Shown: piece by piece, positions 23,797-32,255 of the stretch | Layout: each line of letters opens with the position of its first letter | How positions within the stretch are numbered: position 1 is the stretch's first letter | Source: an uncultured Mycoplasmatota bacterium | Lineage (GTDB): Bacteria > Bacillota_I > Bacilli_A > RF39 > UBA660 | NCBI GenBank assembly: GCA_948470005.1 | Contig: CAOKNI010000002.1 | Coordinates: 17,409 to 81,408 of the forward strand | DNA: 64,000 nt | Reading direction: 5' to 3' | Translations under genes and position numbers: made by a program | Notes under the pieces: generated by a model | Told to the model about the DNA's origin: nothing | Seen by the model: the letters and a program-made list of their open reading frames with translations, nothing else | Database searches by the model: none

Positions 23797-24904
23797 AAAC
23801 ATCTAATCTTAAAACTATATCACTTTCCGGATAAGTAACACATGGATGGATATAGCTATTATCAAGTTCTGTTTTCTTAAGACTTGCTCCTACCATTTTT
23901 ATTTTACCTTCGAGTAATATACTTCTGCAAAAGCCACATGTTCCCACACGACAAGCTGATGGAGCTTTTATGCCAGCTTTCTCCATTGCATCAAGTAGTG
24001 TTTCTGTACTCTTACATGTAGTTAAGATAAAATCATTTTTTAAAATAACTTTTAATTCATAACTTTCTTCTACAAGCGGAGTATAATCTCTTTTAAATGC
24101 TTCATAATGTACACATTTTTTAGGAATATTAAACTCCCTCAAAATATTATTCATACTTTTATATAGTTCTTTAGGTCCACACATAAATATAGTGTTAAAT
24201 TCTTTTAGATATGGCTCTAGCATTTCTTTAGTAATATGTCCACATAAATAATTTTCATTTTCTTCTCTTGTAAGAGTTATTACAAACTTAACATTTTTAT
24301 TTATTTCCATTATTTCTTTTTTGAAAATAATATCTTGTTCTGTTTTAACACTATAAAAAACTGTTAAGTTGCAAGGCTCTATTCCTTCGATAACAGCATG
24401 AGCAAGCGAGATAAATGGTGTAATTCCACTTCCCCCAGCAATGGCAATAACATTTTCTTCATCCCGGATATAATTATAAGTAAATTCGCCCATTGGTTTT
24501 GTTATTGTAAGTTTATCGCCCACTTTTAACTCATCAACTAAATATTTGCTAATATGACCATTATCTTCTTTCTTTACCGTTATCCGGTACATATTTTTAA
24601 CTCCTGGTGAAGAAGAAATAGTATAAGCTCTAGTTGTATATTCGTTATTATTATCAATAATAATACTTATATACTCTCCTGCTTTAAATGGTGCAAGATT
24701 GTAAGTTTCTACTTTTTCATCCGGTACTAAAATAAAACTTTTAACTGTTGGTGTCTCTTCTATTATTTCTTTTACTACTACGTGTTGAAGTCCCGAAAAT
24801 TTTTCTATTTCCTTCTCAATATGTGTCTTGGCAAGTCCTTTTCCACTATAACCACTAATAATACTTTCACGCTCTTTTTTCAAAAGCTCTATTTTATTTT
24901 CCAT
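23795..24904 (-). CDS. Flavin reductase with C-terminal 2Fe-2S ferredoxin domain
   Basis: The product has 369 residues. After an N-terminal extension of about 40 residues comes a ferredoxin-NADP reductase fold: RAYTISSSPG binds FAD, IAIAGGSGITPFISLAHA binds NAD(P)H, and FMCGPKELYKSM is the C-terminal loop of that module. The last 90 residues hold a plant-type 2Fe-2S site, ACRVGTCGFCRS, with the fourth Cys in IHPCV. This layout passes electrons from NAD(P)H via flavin to a partner. It overlaps the CrtI-like gene by 11 bases, so that enzyme may be the partner. Confidence 0.88.
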   Translation of the reverse strand: MENKIELLKKERESIISGYSGKGLAKTHIEKEIEKFSGLQHVVVKEIIEETPTVKSFILVPDEKVETYNLAPFKAGEYISIIIDNNNEYTTRAYTISSSPGVKNMYRITVKKEDNGHISKYLVDELKVGDKLTITKPMGEFTYNYIRDEENVIAIAGGSGITPFISLAHAVIEGIEPCNLTVFYSVKTEQDIIFKKEIMEINKNVKFVITLTREENENYLCGHITKEMLEPYLKEFNTIFMCGPKELYKSMNNILREFNIPKKCVHYEAFKRDYTPLVEESYELKVILKNDFILTTCKSTETLLDAMEKAGIKAPSACRVGTCGFCRSILLEGKIKMVGASLKKTELDNSYIHPCVTYPESDIVLRLDV

Positions 24905-26387
24905 CTTTACTCGCCTCCTTTTTTAGTAATTTCCCCGCTTCATAATATCCACTATAAAAAGCATTATCAAAACCACTTCCAAATACTCCATAAGAACCTA
25001 CAAAACTAATGCCTGGTATTTCTTCTTCATTTTGAGCAAGTAAACGATTAACTGAGTTATCATAACCAAGTCGCATATACCCCTTAGTAGTACCATTAGG
25101 ACTATTTATATATTTCATAATCGTAAATGGTGAAGATACTGCTATTTCTTCAATATAAGGATGTACAGTAATATTAAAAGCTTTTTCAAATTGCGTAATT
25201 AAATCTTCCGCTAAATCTAGTTTGGTAGCCTCATAATTATCCGCACTCACTTTATTAAACAAATCAGCATAGTAATCCGTTTTTAAAACCAAAATAGTTG
25301 TTCCTTTAGGGCTCGCACTCTCATTTACAACATTAGGTACTATAGCTTCAAATGTATTATGTTTTAATTTTTGCATGGAAGAGACATTAACTAAACTATT
25401 TAAATTATGAAAATGATAATAATGATAATTAGTTAAACCTAAGCTTGTCGCATCACTATTTAAGCCTAAATATACTGTTAAACTATTAGGAGCAAGCGTT
25501 CTTGCTTGTTCTATCTTAATCGCATTCTTTGATGGATTTTTAATTAAGGTTTTTAAAGCATAATTCCGGGATATATCACATATAACATGTTTAGCTTTAT
25601 AAATATTGCCATCTTTTGTAACCACTATTTTTAAATCATTCTCATCTCTAATTTCTACAACTTCTGAGTTATAATAAAGTTTGCCGCCTTTATTCTGATA
25701 TTTCTTTACAATTTTAATGGCTAAATCTAAAGTTTTATTTTCCAAAACTACCATTTTTTTAAATATTAATTTATACATAAATTCGGCATAATCAATAAAA
25801 CTTAATTTATTAAGGGGACTACCAATTTCCAGCCACAAATAACTTAAGCGATGTATCGTTGCCGAAGGCACTTTTATATCTTCTAGAGCTTCAATTGCAT
25901 TCATCGTTAAATATTTATAAAAACTAGCATACTCTTCTTCACTAGGTATTTTATCGTCTTCAATAAGTTTTAAAGCTTCATGTATTTCTTTTACTATTTT
26001 AAAAATATTTTTTATAGGTTCTACTGAGCCTTCCGTTAATTCTTCTAATTTTACAATAAAATCTTCAAATTTACCCTTTATTTCTATTTCTTCTTTTGAA
26101 GATGCTACTTTTATTTTCGTATTAAAAGGAATTACCGCTGTTTTAATATCCAAACCATATTTTATAAACAAAGTTTGCAAATCACCAATATGTTCACTAT
26201 CACCATAATTGTAGATTTCTGCAAGAGTTGTATCAAATTCAAAGCGACCTTTTTTAAATGTTGTAAAAAGGCCCCCTGGTAAACTATTTTTCTCCAGCAT
26301 CAGCACTCTTTTTTTACGTTCTGCAAGCGTAAGGCCGGCACTCAAGCCACCAATTCCTGCTCCAACTATAATAAAATCATATATCAT
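24894..26387 (-). CDS. FAD-dependent oxidoreductase, CrtI/phytoene-desaturase-like
   Basis: The product has 497 residues. MIYDFIIVGAGIGGLSAGLT is the FAD-binding Rossmann motif with ERKKRVLMLEKNSLPGGLF, and the C-terminal GISFVGSYGVFGSGFDNAFY closes the FAD site as in carotenoid desaturases and isomerases. No carotenoid synthesis genes are seen nearby, so the substrate is open. It lies one base after the phosphoketolase gene and overlaps the flavin reductase gene, giving a tight three-gene operon. Its Shine-Dalgarno site GAAGGAG lies in the last codons of the phosphoketolase gene. Confidence 0.82.
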   Translation of the reverse strand: MIYDFIIVGAGIGGLSAGLTLAERKKRVLMLEKNSLPGGLFTTFKKGRFEFDTTLAEIYNYGDSEHIGDLQTLFIKYGLDIKTAVIPFNTKIKVASSKEEIEIKGKFEDFIVKLEELTEGSVEPIKNIFKIVKEIHEALKLIEDDKIPSEEEYASFYKYLTMNAIEALEDIKVPSATIHRLSYLWLEIGSPLNKLSFIDYAEFMYKLIFKKMVVLENKTLDLAIKIVKKYQNKGGKLYYNSEVVEIRDENDLKIVVTKDGNIYKAKHVICDISRNYALKTLIKNPSKNAIKIEQARTLAPNSLTVYLGLNSDATSLGLTNYHYYHFHNLNSLVNVSSMQKLKHNTFEAIVPNVVNESASPKGTTILVLKTDYYADLFNKVSADNYEATKLDLAEDLITQFEKAFNITVHPYIEEIAVSSPFTIMKYINSPNGTTKGYMRLGYDNSVNRLLAQNEEEIPGISFVGSYGVFGSGFDNAFYSGYYEAGKLLKKEASKDGK

Positions 26388-26388
26388 T

Positions 26389-28752
26389 TTAATTTACTCC
26401 TTCCTTAATATTAAAATCTGTTACTTCCGGAATATCCTTTCCATATTCTCTAATATATTCATGATGCTTACATAACAATTCATCACAATATTGCTCTAAT
26501 TGCAAAGCTTCTTTCGTATTTATATTTAAATGTTTTAAAGCAAGTTTTACTAAACTATATCTATCTATACCATTTAACACTCGCATATCAAAAGATGTCG
26601 TTATAGCACCTTCTTCTTTGTAGCCTCTAACATGCAAATTACTATTATGTCTTTTATAAGTTAACTCATGAATTAAATTAGCATAACCATGGAAAGCAAA
26701 AATAATAGGTTTATCTATAGTAAACAAAGCGTCATATTCATTGTCGGTAAGGCCATGAGGATGATCTTCATGACTAACTAATTTCATTAAATCAATAACA
26801 TTTATAACCCGAACTTTAATATGAGGCAAATATTTTTGTAAAAGCTTTGATGCAGCAATAATCTCTAAATTAGGTGTATCTCCGGCACTAGCAAGCACTA
26901 TATCCACACTTCCATCATCATTACTTGCAAAGTCTATTCGTCCTAAGCCTTTAGTACAATGCCTAATAGCTTCTTCTTTATTTAGCCACTGCAAGCTTGG
27001 ATGTTTACTTGCTACGACCACATTTATATAATCCTTAGTTCTCGTAATATGGTCAAACGTTGATAATAATGTATTAGCATCTATAGGAAGATAAATTCTT
27101 ACAATATCCGCTTTTTTTGTCACAATATGATTTAAAAATCCTGGATCTTGATGCGTGTACCCATTATGGTCTTGCTGCCACACGTGACTAGTCAAAATAA
27201 GATTTAAACTTGATATCGACTTACGCCAAGGAATATCTTTACATATTTTTAACCATTTAGCATGTTGACTAACCATCGAATCTATAATCCGGCTAAAAGC
27301 TTCATATGTATGTAAAAAGCCGTGACGACCTGTTAACAGATATCCTTCAAGCATTCCCTCACAAGCATGCTCTGACAAAATGGTATCTATAACCGCTCCA
27401 TCGGTATTTAAATATTCGTCTCCTTTAATCGTCTCTCCATTCCACTTCCGATTAGTTACTTCAAAAACATGGTTTAGCCGGTTGGATAAAGCTTCATCGG
27501 GGCCAAATATCCGATAATTATGAGGATTTAACTTTACAATATCCCGAATGAACATCGAAAGCCTCATCATATCACTTTCTTTAGTAATACCAGGGTCTTT
27601 TATGTCTAACATATAATCTCTAAAATCCGGCATCTTAAGTTCTTGTAAAACAAGTCCTCCATTCGCGACTAAATTTGCACTCATTCGTCTATTTTTATCA
27701 GGTATTAATTCTTGCAAACCTCTTTTTAACGTTCCTTCAGTATCAAACAATTCTAAAGGGCGATAACTTTTTAACCAATTTTCTAAAATAGCTAAATTAG
27801 CTTCATGACTCTTATCAACCTGAACAGGAACTTGATGAGCTCTAAATGTTCCTTCCACAATTTTTTCTTCAACTATTTTAGGACCGCTCCAGCCCTTTGG
27901 CGTTTTTAAAATAAGCATCGGCCAAAAAGGTCTCGTTGTATCTTTATTTTGGATAGCATTATTCTTAATATTTTTTATTTTTAAAACTACATTTTCTAAA
28001 GCCTCTGCCATTTTTTCATGAACTTGAGATTCATTTATATATTCAACAATTTCAGGCTCCCATCCCATACCTTTAAAATAATTAATAAGCTCTCCTTCAC
28101 TTATTCGTGCCAGTATCGTAGGATTAGCAATTTTATAACCATTTAAATGTAATATGGGAATAACTACCCCATCCGTAATAGGATTTAAAAATTTATTTAA
28201 TTGCCAACTAGCCGCTAAAGGACCTGTTTCAGCTTCCCCATCGCCAATAACACAAGCTGCCCACAAATCAGGATTATCTAAAACTGCTCCAAAAGCATGG
28301 GCTAAACTATAACCTAATTCTCCTCCTTCGTTAATGCTTCCCGGTATCTCTGGCGCCACATGGCTTGATGTTCCACCTGGAAAGCTAAATCTTTTAAAAA
28401 GTTTCTTAAGACCCATTTCATCATAAGTAATATCGGGATATACTTCACTATAAGTTTGCTCTAAATATACATTTGAATAAGCCGCTCCCCCGCCATGACC
28501 TGGTCCCGAAATGAAAATCATATTAAGATTATATTTTTTAATAATCCGATTTAAATGCACATAACAAAAATTTTGCCCTGGTGTTGTTCCCCAGTGACCT
28601 ACTTGTTTTTCTTTTATATGCTCTATCTTTAATGGTTCTTTAAGTAGAGGATTATCTTTTAAATAAAGCTCACCTGCTGCTAAATAATTAGCTGCCCGAA
28701 AATAAGCATCTATTTTTTCTAGCTCCGCCGCCTTTAATATTCTTTCCATCAT
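26389..28752 (-). CDS. xfp: Xylulose-5-phosphate/fructose-6-phosphate phosphoketolase
   Basis: The product has 787 residues, the family length. It splits xylulose-5-phosphate (and often fructose-6-phosphate) with phosphate to acetyl-phosphate and a shorter sugar phosphate, using thiamine diphosphate. VGHWGTTPGQNFCYVHLNR, GPGHGGGAAYSN, the signature EGGELGYSLAHAFGA and the ThDP loop VIGDGEAETGPLAASW are all present, as is SSHVWQQDHNGYTHQDPG. It gives the cell a heterofermentative or bifid-type route to acetyl-phosphate. First gene of its operon; the ATG has only a weak site upstream, and a second ATG follows at once. Confidence 0.96.
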   Translation of the reverse strand: MMERILKAAELEKIDAYFRAANYLAAGELYLKDNPLLKEPLKIEHIKEKQVGHWGTTPGQNFCYVHLNRIIKKYNLNMIFISGPGHGGGAAYSNVYLEQTYSEVYPDITYDEMGLKKLFKRFSFPGGTSSHVAPEIPGSINEGGELGYSLAHAFGAVLDNPDLWAACVIGDGEAETGPLAASWQLNKFLNPITDGVVIPILHLNGYKIANPTILARISEGELINYFKGMGWEPEIVEYINESQVHEKMAEALENVVLKIKNIKNNAIQNKDTTRPFWPMLILKTPKGWSGPKIVEEKIVEGTFRAHQVPVQVDKSHEANLAILENWLKSYRPLELFDTEGTLKRGLQELIPDKNRRMSANLVANGGLVLQELKMPDFRDYMLDIKDPGITKESDMMRLSMFIRDIVKLNPHNYRIFGPDEALSNRLNHVFEVTNRKWNGETIKGDEYLNTDGAVIDTILSEHACEGMLEGYLLTGRHGFLHTYEAFSRIIDSMVSQHAKWLKICKDIPWRKSISSLNLILTSHVWQQDHNGYTHQDPGFLNHIVTKKADIVRIYLPIDANTLLSTFDHITRTKDYINVVVASKHPSLQWLNKEEAIRHCTKGLGRIDFASNDDGSVDIVLASAGDTPNLEIIAASKLLQKYLPHIKVRVINVIDLMKLVSHEDHPHGLTDNEYDALFTIDKPIIFAFHGYANLIHELTYKRHNSNLHVRGYKEEGAITTSFDMRVLNGIDRYSLVKLALKHLNINTKEALQLEQYCDELLCKHHEYIREYGKDIPEVTDFNIKEGVN

Positions 28753-28774
28753 ATCACGCTACCCTATTATTTTT

Positions 28775-28780
28775 ATTATA
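28775..28780 (-). promoter_or_regulatory. Extended -10 promoter of the phosphoketolase operon
   Basis: The minus strand reads TTGTTATAAT, 14 bases after the hairpin terminator at 28795-28823. No strong -35 is seen. Confidence 0.5.
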
Positions 28781-28794
28781 ACAAAAGTAAAAGA

Positions 28795-28823
28795 AAAAAA
28801 CCATAGTAATTTTATGGTTTTTT
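28795..28823. terminator. Bidirectional terminator after the alpha/beta hydrolase gene
   Basis: AAAAAACCATA and TATGGTTTTTT flank a seven-base loop. On the minus strand it ends the hydrolase transcript just before the phosphoketolase promoter. Confidence 0.75.
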
Positions 28824-28844
28824 AATATTTCAGATGATGAGATT

Positions 28845-29753
28845 TTAAGCATTTAAGAAATCTAAAATATCTTCATATATAGCTTCTTTATTAACTTCAT
28901 TTAATAATTCATGACGCAAATTAGGATATAATTTTGAATTTATATTTTGATAACCTAAATTTTTTAAAAATGCTATTGCATCCATTAGCTCTTCCCTGCT
29001 GCCAATAACTGGATCACACTCTCCACCAATAAAGTAAATAGGTAAATCTTGATGATTAACTAAATAACCTTTCTTAGTATAAGTTTCTTTCATTAAACTA
29101 AATAAATTAAGAAACCCATTTAAAGTAAAAACAAAGCCACATAACTCATCTTTATCATAATTATCTACTATATCAACATCGCTACATAGCCAAGAATTAT
29201 CGCTTTTTGCCCCTTTTATATTATTATTATAATCCCCAAAAACAAACTCGTTAATAAATTTACTGTGATATCGTTCGCCTTTAAATTTTATCATTATATT
29301 TGCAAGTAAAATGGCTAAAGATGTCCCATAAAGTTTACTTGGTGAACCTGAAACAATTAATTTATCAATAATGGTATCATATTTCTTTAAAAAAACACGC
29401 TCCACCATAGAACCCATACTATGTCCAAACAAATATACAGGTAAATTTGGATGTTTTTCTTTCACATAAAGTGTTACTTGGCGTAAATCTTCTACGATAG
29501 CTAATCCCTTTGTATCTTTAAAATAACCTAAATCATTTAAATCTTTAACACTCTCTCCATGTCCTCGGTGGTCATGGATTATTGTAATATAACCATTATC
29601 ATTTAAAAAATTCATAAATGGTACATATCTTTCTTTATGTTCTGCCATTCCATGCGAAATTTGCACAATTCCTTTAGCTTTACTCTTTGGTTCACTTATT
29701 AAAACACTTAATTCTAAACCATCAAAATTTGATTTTAATTTTATTTTATTCAT
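28845..29753 (-). CDS. Alpha/beta hydrolase, monoacylglycerol-lipase-like
   Basis: The product has 302 residues. The nucleophile elbow is LFGHSMGSMV near residue 113; the oxyanion region is QISHGMAEHKERYVPFMNFL, and IIHDHRGHGES follows, all as in the Serine aminopeptidase S33/monoacylglycerol lipase group. A catalytic Asp (GGECDPVIG) and His (NLRHELLNE) are in place. No signal peptide, so cytoplasmic; it probably cleaves lipid esters. Monocistronic between a promoter at 29777-29805 and a terminator. Confidence 0.88.
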   Translation of the reverse strand: MNKIKLKSNFDGLELSVLISEPKSKAKGIVQISHGMAEHKERYVPFMNFLNDNGYITIIHDHRGHGESVKDLNDLGYFKDTKGLAIVEDLRQVTLYVKEKHPNLPVYLFGHSMGSMVERVFLKKYDTIIDKLIVSGSPSKLYGTSLAILLANIMIKFKGERYHSKFINEFVFGDYNNNIKGAKSDNSWLCSDVDIVDNYDKDELCGFVFTLNGFLNLFSLMKETYTKKGYLVNHQDLPIYFIGGECDPVIGSREELMDAIAFLKNLGYQNINSKLYPNLRHELLNEVNKEAIYEDILDFLNA

Positions 29754-29776
29754 TTTACCTAACCTCCTACCATAAC

Positions 29777-29805
29777 ATTATAGCATTTTTCCTTATTTAA
29801 AAACA
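29777..29805 (-). promoter_or_regulatory. Promoter of the alpha/beta hydrolase gene
   Basis: The minus strand has TTGTTT, a 17-base spacer and the extended -10 TGCTATAAT. Confidence 0.65.
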
Positions 29806-29885
29806 ACAATAATAATTTTTTCTGTAAATTATAATAGATACAATTAATTATCAAATAATTAGTAAATCAGTATTCTTTTACAAAT

Positions 29886-29909
29886 TAAAAACCTCGCAAA
29901 ATACGAGGT
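29886..29909 (-). terminator. Intrinsic terminator after tRNA-Ala
   Basis: On the minus strand ACCTCG and CGAGGT form a 6-bp stem around a seven-base loop, followed by TTTTTA. Confidence 0.75.
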
Positions 29910-29920
29910 CATATTCCATT

Positions 29921-29997
29921 TGGTGGAGGATGTGGGATTCGAACCCGCGACCCTCTGCGTGCAGGGCAGATGCTCTAGCCAGCTGAGCTAATCCCCC
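29921..29997 (-). tRNA. tRNA-Ala(TGC)
   Basis: The minus strand folds as a standard tRNA: acceptor GGGGGAT/ATCCTCC, anticodon loop CCTGCAC (anticodon TGC), T-loop GGTTCGAATCC, and an encoded ACCA end. Confidence 0.95.
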
Positions 29998-30011
29998 AAA
30001 AGAACATAACT

Positions 30012-30040
30012 ATCTTACCATATGAGATAGTTAAAATCAA
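30012..30040 (-). promoter_or_regulatory. Vegetative promoter of tRNA-Ala
   Basis: The minus strand has TTGATT, a 17-base spacer and TAAGAT, 14 bases before the tRNA 5' end. Confidence 0.7.
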
Positions 30041-30055
30041 GAGTTTTTTGAATTT

Positions 30056-30250
30056 TTATTGAATTTTTACTAATCCTTTTTCAATTTCTTCTAATGCTCT
30101 TCCTAATTCCTTTTTATTGACATATTCTGCCGTCTTCATTTGAAAATGTCTATTCTCTAGCATTTGCTTACTTCTTTTAGCAGATACATGAACTAAAATA
30201 TACTTCGAATCTACTATATTTAGTAATTTGTCTATTGATGGATATAACAT
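30056..30250 (-). CDS. rpoZ: RNA polymerase omega subunit
   Basis: The product has 64 residues, typical of short Firmicutes omega subunits. MLYPSIDKLLNIVDSKYILV and HVSAKRSKQML, then KELGRALEEIEKG, match the family that helps assemble the RNA polymerase core by holding beta prime. The ATG behind GGGAG (8-base spacing) is preferred over a GTG three codons upstream. It is separate from gmk, its usual neighbour in Firmicutes. Confidence 0.9.
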   Translation of the reverse strand: MLYPSIDKLLNIVDSKYILVHVSAKRSKQMLENRHFQMKTAEYVNKKELGRALEEIEKGLVKIQ

Positions 30251-30330
30251 TATTTTCACTCCCTTTACAATACTATAATACTAAATATTTACACTTTTAT
30301 GAAGAGATTACGCAGAAATTTACACAATAT

Positions 30331-30924
30331 TTACAGACAAATATAATCAATCAACAAACTTTTTAAAACTGACTTGTCTTTCAAATTATTAGGGATTTCT
30401 GTATATTCTAACAATAAATTAATATTTTTATTTTCTTTCTTTAAATGCAAAGATATTATTCTTTTTAAAAACTGCATAATATCAAAAACTGTTTTGGCAT
30501 AATCATTACTATTATTTATAACCAAATATATTACCTCTCGCTCTTTATCTTTTAAACCACTATTTATAAAATCTGTTATTATTTCTAAAATTCCACAGTT
30601 TTCTTCAAAAACATCAAATAAAGCATTATAAATTAACTCTTTATTATATTCTAAACTATTAATAATAGTCATAAACTTTGAAAAACTAATTTTTTTAATA
30701 AGCTTTAAAGGAAATTCCTTTGTTAAAGGGCGTAAATCAACATCACTCACTATGTTACTCAAATATGGTTTATTCACTACATATATCCAATTTGTAATAC
30801 TTTTAGAAACATTAATATTTAACATGGCATTTAGTAATTTTTCTAAAGCAATTATATCACTATCAAACTCAATATCATCCTTTATATTATCATATAGTTC
30901 ACTTATATAATTTGCTTTATCCAT
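30331..30924 (-). CDS. Helical protein, unknown function
   Basis: The product has 197 residues, mostly helical, with no signal peptide or membrane segment. I do not recognise a family. Blocks such as LIKKISFSKFMTIINSLEYN and VFDIMQFLKRIISLHLKKEN suggest an all-helical fold. GGGTGG lies six bases before the ATG. It is transcribed away from the double-HTH regulator at 31042, so that regulator may control it. Confidence 0.6.
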   Translation of the reverse strand: MDKANYISELYDNIKDDIEFDSDIIALEKLLNAMLNINVSKSITNWIYVVNKPYLSNIVSDVDLRPLTKEFPLKLIKKISFSKFMTIINSLEYNKELIYNALFDVFEENCGILEIITDFINSGLKDKEREVIYLVINNSNDYAKTVFDIMQFLKRIISLHLKKENKNINLLLEYTEIPNNLKDKSVLKSLLIDYICL

Positions 30925-31041
30925 GTTAAACCACCCAATATAAGTTTATCATATAACAATTAAATTGTAAAATATTATGCAAATAAACTCCAAATTCCGA
31001 ATATAAGCATAATTTTTGAGAAAATTAGTACTGGTGATGTT

Positions 31042-31500
31042 ATGCAATTTCCAAGAATGAAAGAAATTAGAGAGGAAAAGGGCTTAAGACAAAAAGATGT
31101 TGCTGAAGTAATGAATGTAACTAAAGGTTCCTACAGCATGTGGGAATGTGGTACTGATACTATTCCTTTAAGAAGGTTAAATCAATTCTGCAACTATTTT
31201 GATGTATCTATTGACTATGTAGTTGGTTTTAGTGACAAGCGTAAATATGCTAATGCCAAACCAGATATTAAATTTAAAATAACTGGTGAAAATCTAAAAA
31301 AGATTCGAAACAAAAAAGGTTTAACGCAAACAGCACTTGCCAATGAATTAAAAATAAATCAACCAACATGGAACAGATACGAAAAAAGTCGAACTTTAAT
31401 TCTAACTGTCGTATTAGTCGAATTAGCTAAAAAATATCATTATTCAATTGATAAAATTTTAGGAAAAGATAAAGATACGGATAGTAATCCTGAGGATTAG
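31042..31500 (+). CDS. Regulator with two XRE helix-turn-helix domains
   Basis: The product has 152 residues with two Cro/C1 domains: residues 1-65 (KGLRQKDVAEVMNVTKGSYS, MWECGTDTIPLRRL) and about 83-143 (KGLTQTALANELKINQPTWN, RYEKSRTLILTVVL). The tail KDKDTDSNPED is acidic. It is a paralogue of the protein at 23339. The start is supported by TGGTGAT. The stop codon lies in the stem of its own terminator. Confidence 0.82.
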   Translation: MQFPRMKEIREEKGLRQKDVAEVMNVTKGSYSMWECGTDTIPLRRLNQFCNYFDVSIDYVVGFSDKRKYANAKPDIKFKITGENLKKIRNKKGLTQTALANELKINQPTWNRYEKSRTLILTVVLVELAKKYHYSIDKILGKDKDTDSNPED

Positions 31501-31518
31501 CCAAAAGCTAATCTTTTT
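31495..31518 (+). terminator. Intrinsic terminator overlapping a stop codon
   Basis: GATTAG, whose last three bases are the stop codon, pairs with CTAATC and is followed by TTTTT. Confidence 0.75.
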
Positions 31519-31568
31519 ATTTTAAGATTTAAAAAAAATCATTAATAAATAATGACTTACAAACTTAA

Positions 31569-31645
31569 TGGTCGAGAAGACAGGATTTGAACCTGCAACC
31601 CCTTGGTCCCAAACCAAGTGCACTGCCAAATTGTGCTACTTCTCG
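31569..31645 (-). tRNA. tRNA-Pro(TGG)
   Basis: The minus strand has acceptor CGAGAAG/CTTCTCG, anticodon loop TTTGGGA (anticodon TGG) between CTTGG and CCAAG, T-loop GGTTCAAATCC and an encoded ACCA end. Confidence 0.94.
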
Positions 31646-31649
31646 AAGA

Positions 31650-31726
31650 TGGTGCGCCCTAAGGGAGTCGAACCCCTAACCTTTAGATCCGTAGTCTAAC
31701 GCTCTATCCAATTGAGCTAAGGGCGC
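31650..31726 (-). tRNA. tRNA-Arg(ACG)
   Basis: The minus strand has acceptor GCGCCCT/AGGGCGC, anticodon loop CTACGGA (anticodon ACG, read as ICG after editing), T-loop GGTTCGACTCC and an encoded ACCA end. It lies four bases upstream of tRNA-Pro in the same transcript. The ACG anticodon implies a TadA-type deaminase elsewhere. Confidence 0.94.
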
Positions 31727-31755
31727 AAAATAACGCACTTTCAAAATACAATTTC

Positions 31756-31784
31756 ATTATATTATAATTATATGTAAAAATCAA
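31756..31784 (-). promoter_or_regulatory. Vegetative promoter of the tRNA-Arg/tRNA-Pro unit
   Basis: The minus strand has TTGATT, a 17-base spacer and TATAAT. A second overlapping TATAAT lies five bases upstream. Confidence 0.7.
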
Positions 31785-31810
31785 GAGTTTTTACATATTT
31801 TATGCCTATT

Positions 31811-32188
31811 CTAACTAATAAAAGTCGCTTTTACTTCTTTTTTCTTTACATTATATTCTAATTTAATTTTATTTTCATTATATTTTTTATTACTATCCGC
31901 TGGATTTGTAATATATCCTTCGTTATTTCCAATTAAATAATTATTTTTAACCAAATCATCAACCGAAATAAAAGCTGTCTCTGATTCTTTAAAAAGGTCT
32001 AAATTATCCATAGCATATTCCTCTGCTTGCAATTCAATCAATTTTAACACTTCATTTATTGCCTTAGTATTATCTATTGCAAAAGCATAAGAAGTTTTAT
32101 TTATCGTAATAAATGCTACTATACCGAGTAGAACAACTATTATTAACATTTCAATCTTTGTATATCCTAGTTTACTTAACTTATTCAT
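31811..32188 (-). CDS. Prepilin-like protein with N-terminal methylation motif
   Basis: The product has 125 residues. The start MNKLSKLGYTKIEMLIIVVL and the following GIVAFITIN resemble a type IV prepilin leader: short basic peptide, Gly, then an aromatic residue, Glu at +5 and a long hydrophobic helix. The usual GFTLIE reads GYTKIE. The outer part is short, with EAYAMDNLDLF-like helix and VDDLVKNNYLIGNNEGYITN, as in pseudopilins. No assembly ATPase or prepilin peptidase is visible in this window. GGTGG precedes the ATG. Confidence 0.7.
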   Translation of the reverse strand: MNKLSKLGYTKIEMLIIVVLLGIVAFITINKTSYAFAIDNTKAINEVLKLIELQAEEYAMDNLDLFKESETAFISVDDLVKNNYLIGNNEGYITNPADSNKKYNENKIKLEYNVKKKEVKATFIS

Positions 32189-32207
32189 TTTTTACCACCT
32201 AATTATA

Positions 32208-32213
32208 AGTATA
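32208..32213 (-). promoter_or_regulatory. Extended -10 promoter of the prepilin-like gene
   Basis: The minus strand reads TGATATACT, nine bases after a seven-T tract of the terminator at 32223-32255. Confidence 0.45.
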
Positions 32214-32222
32214 TCATAAACT

Positions 32223-32255
32223 AAAAAAAGAATAAAGGTTAATTCTTCATTCTTT
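32223..32255 (-). terminator. Intrinsic terminator after the DNA glycosylase gene
   Basis: On the minus strand AAAGAAT and ATTCTTT form a 7-bp stem around a 15-base loop, followed by TTTT. It begins at the end of the glycosylase gene. Confidence 0.6.

Noticed and set aside
24894..26387. Carotenoid biosynthesis, suggested by the CrtI-like protein
   Set aside because: No phytoene synthase or other carotenoid gene lies nearby, and the family contains many enzymes with other substrates.
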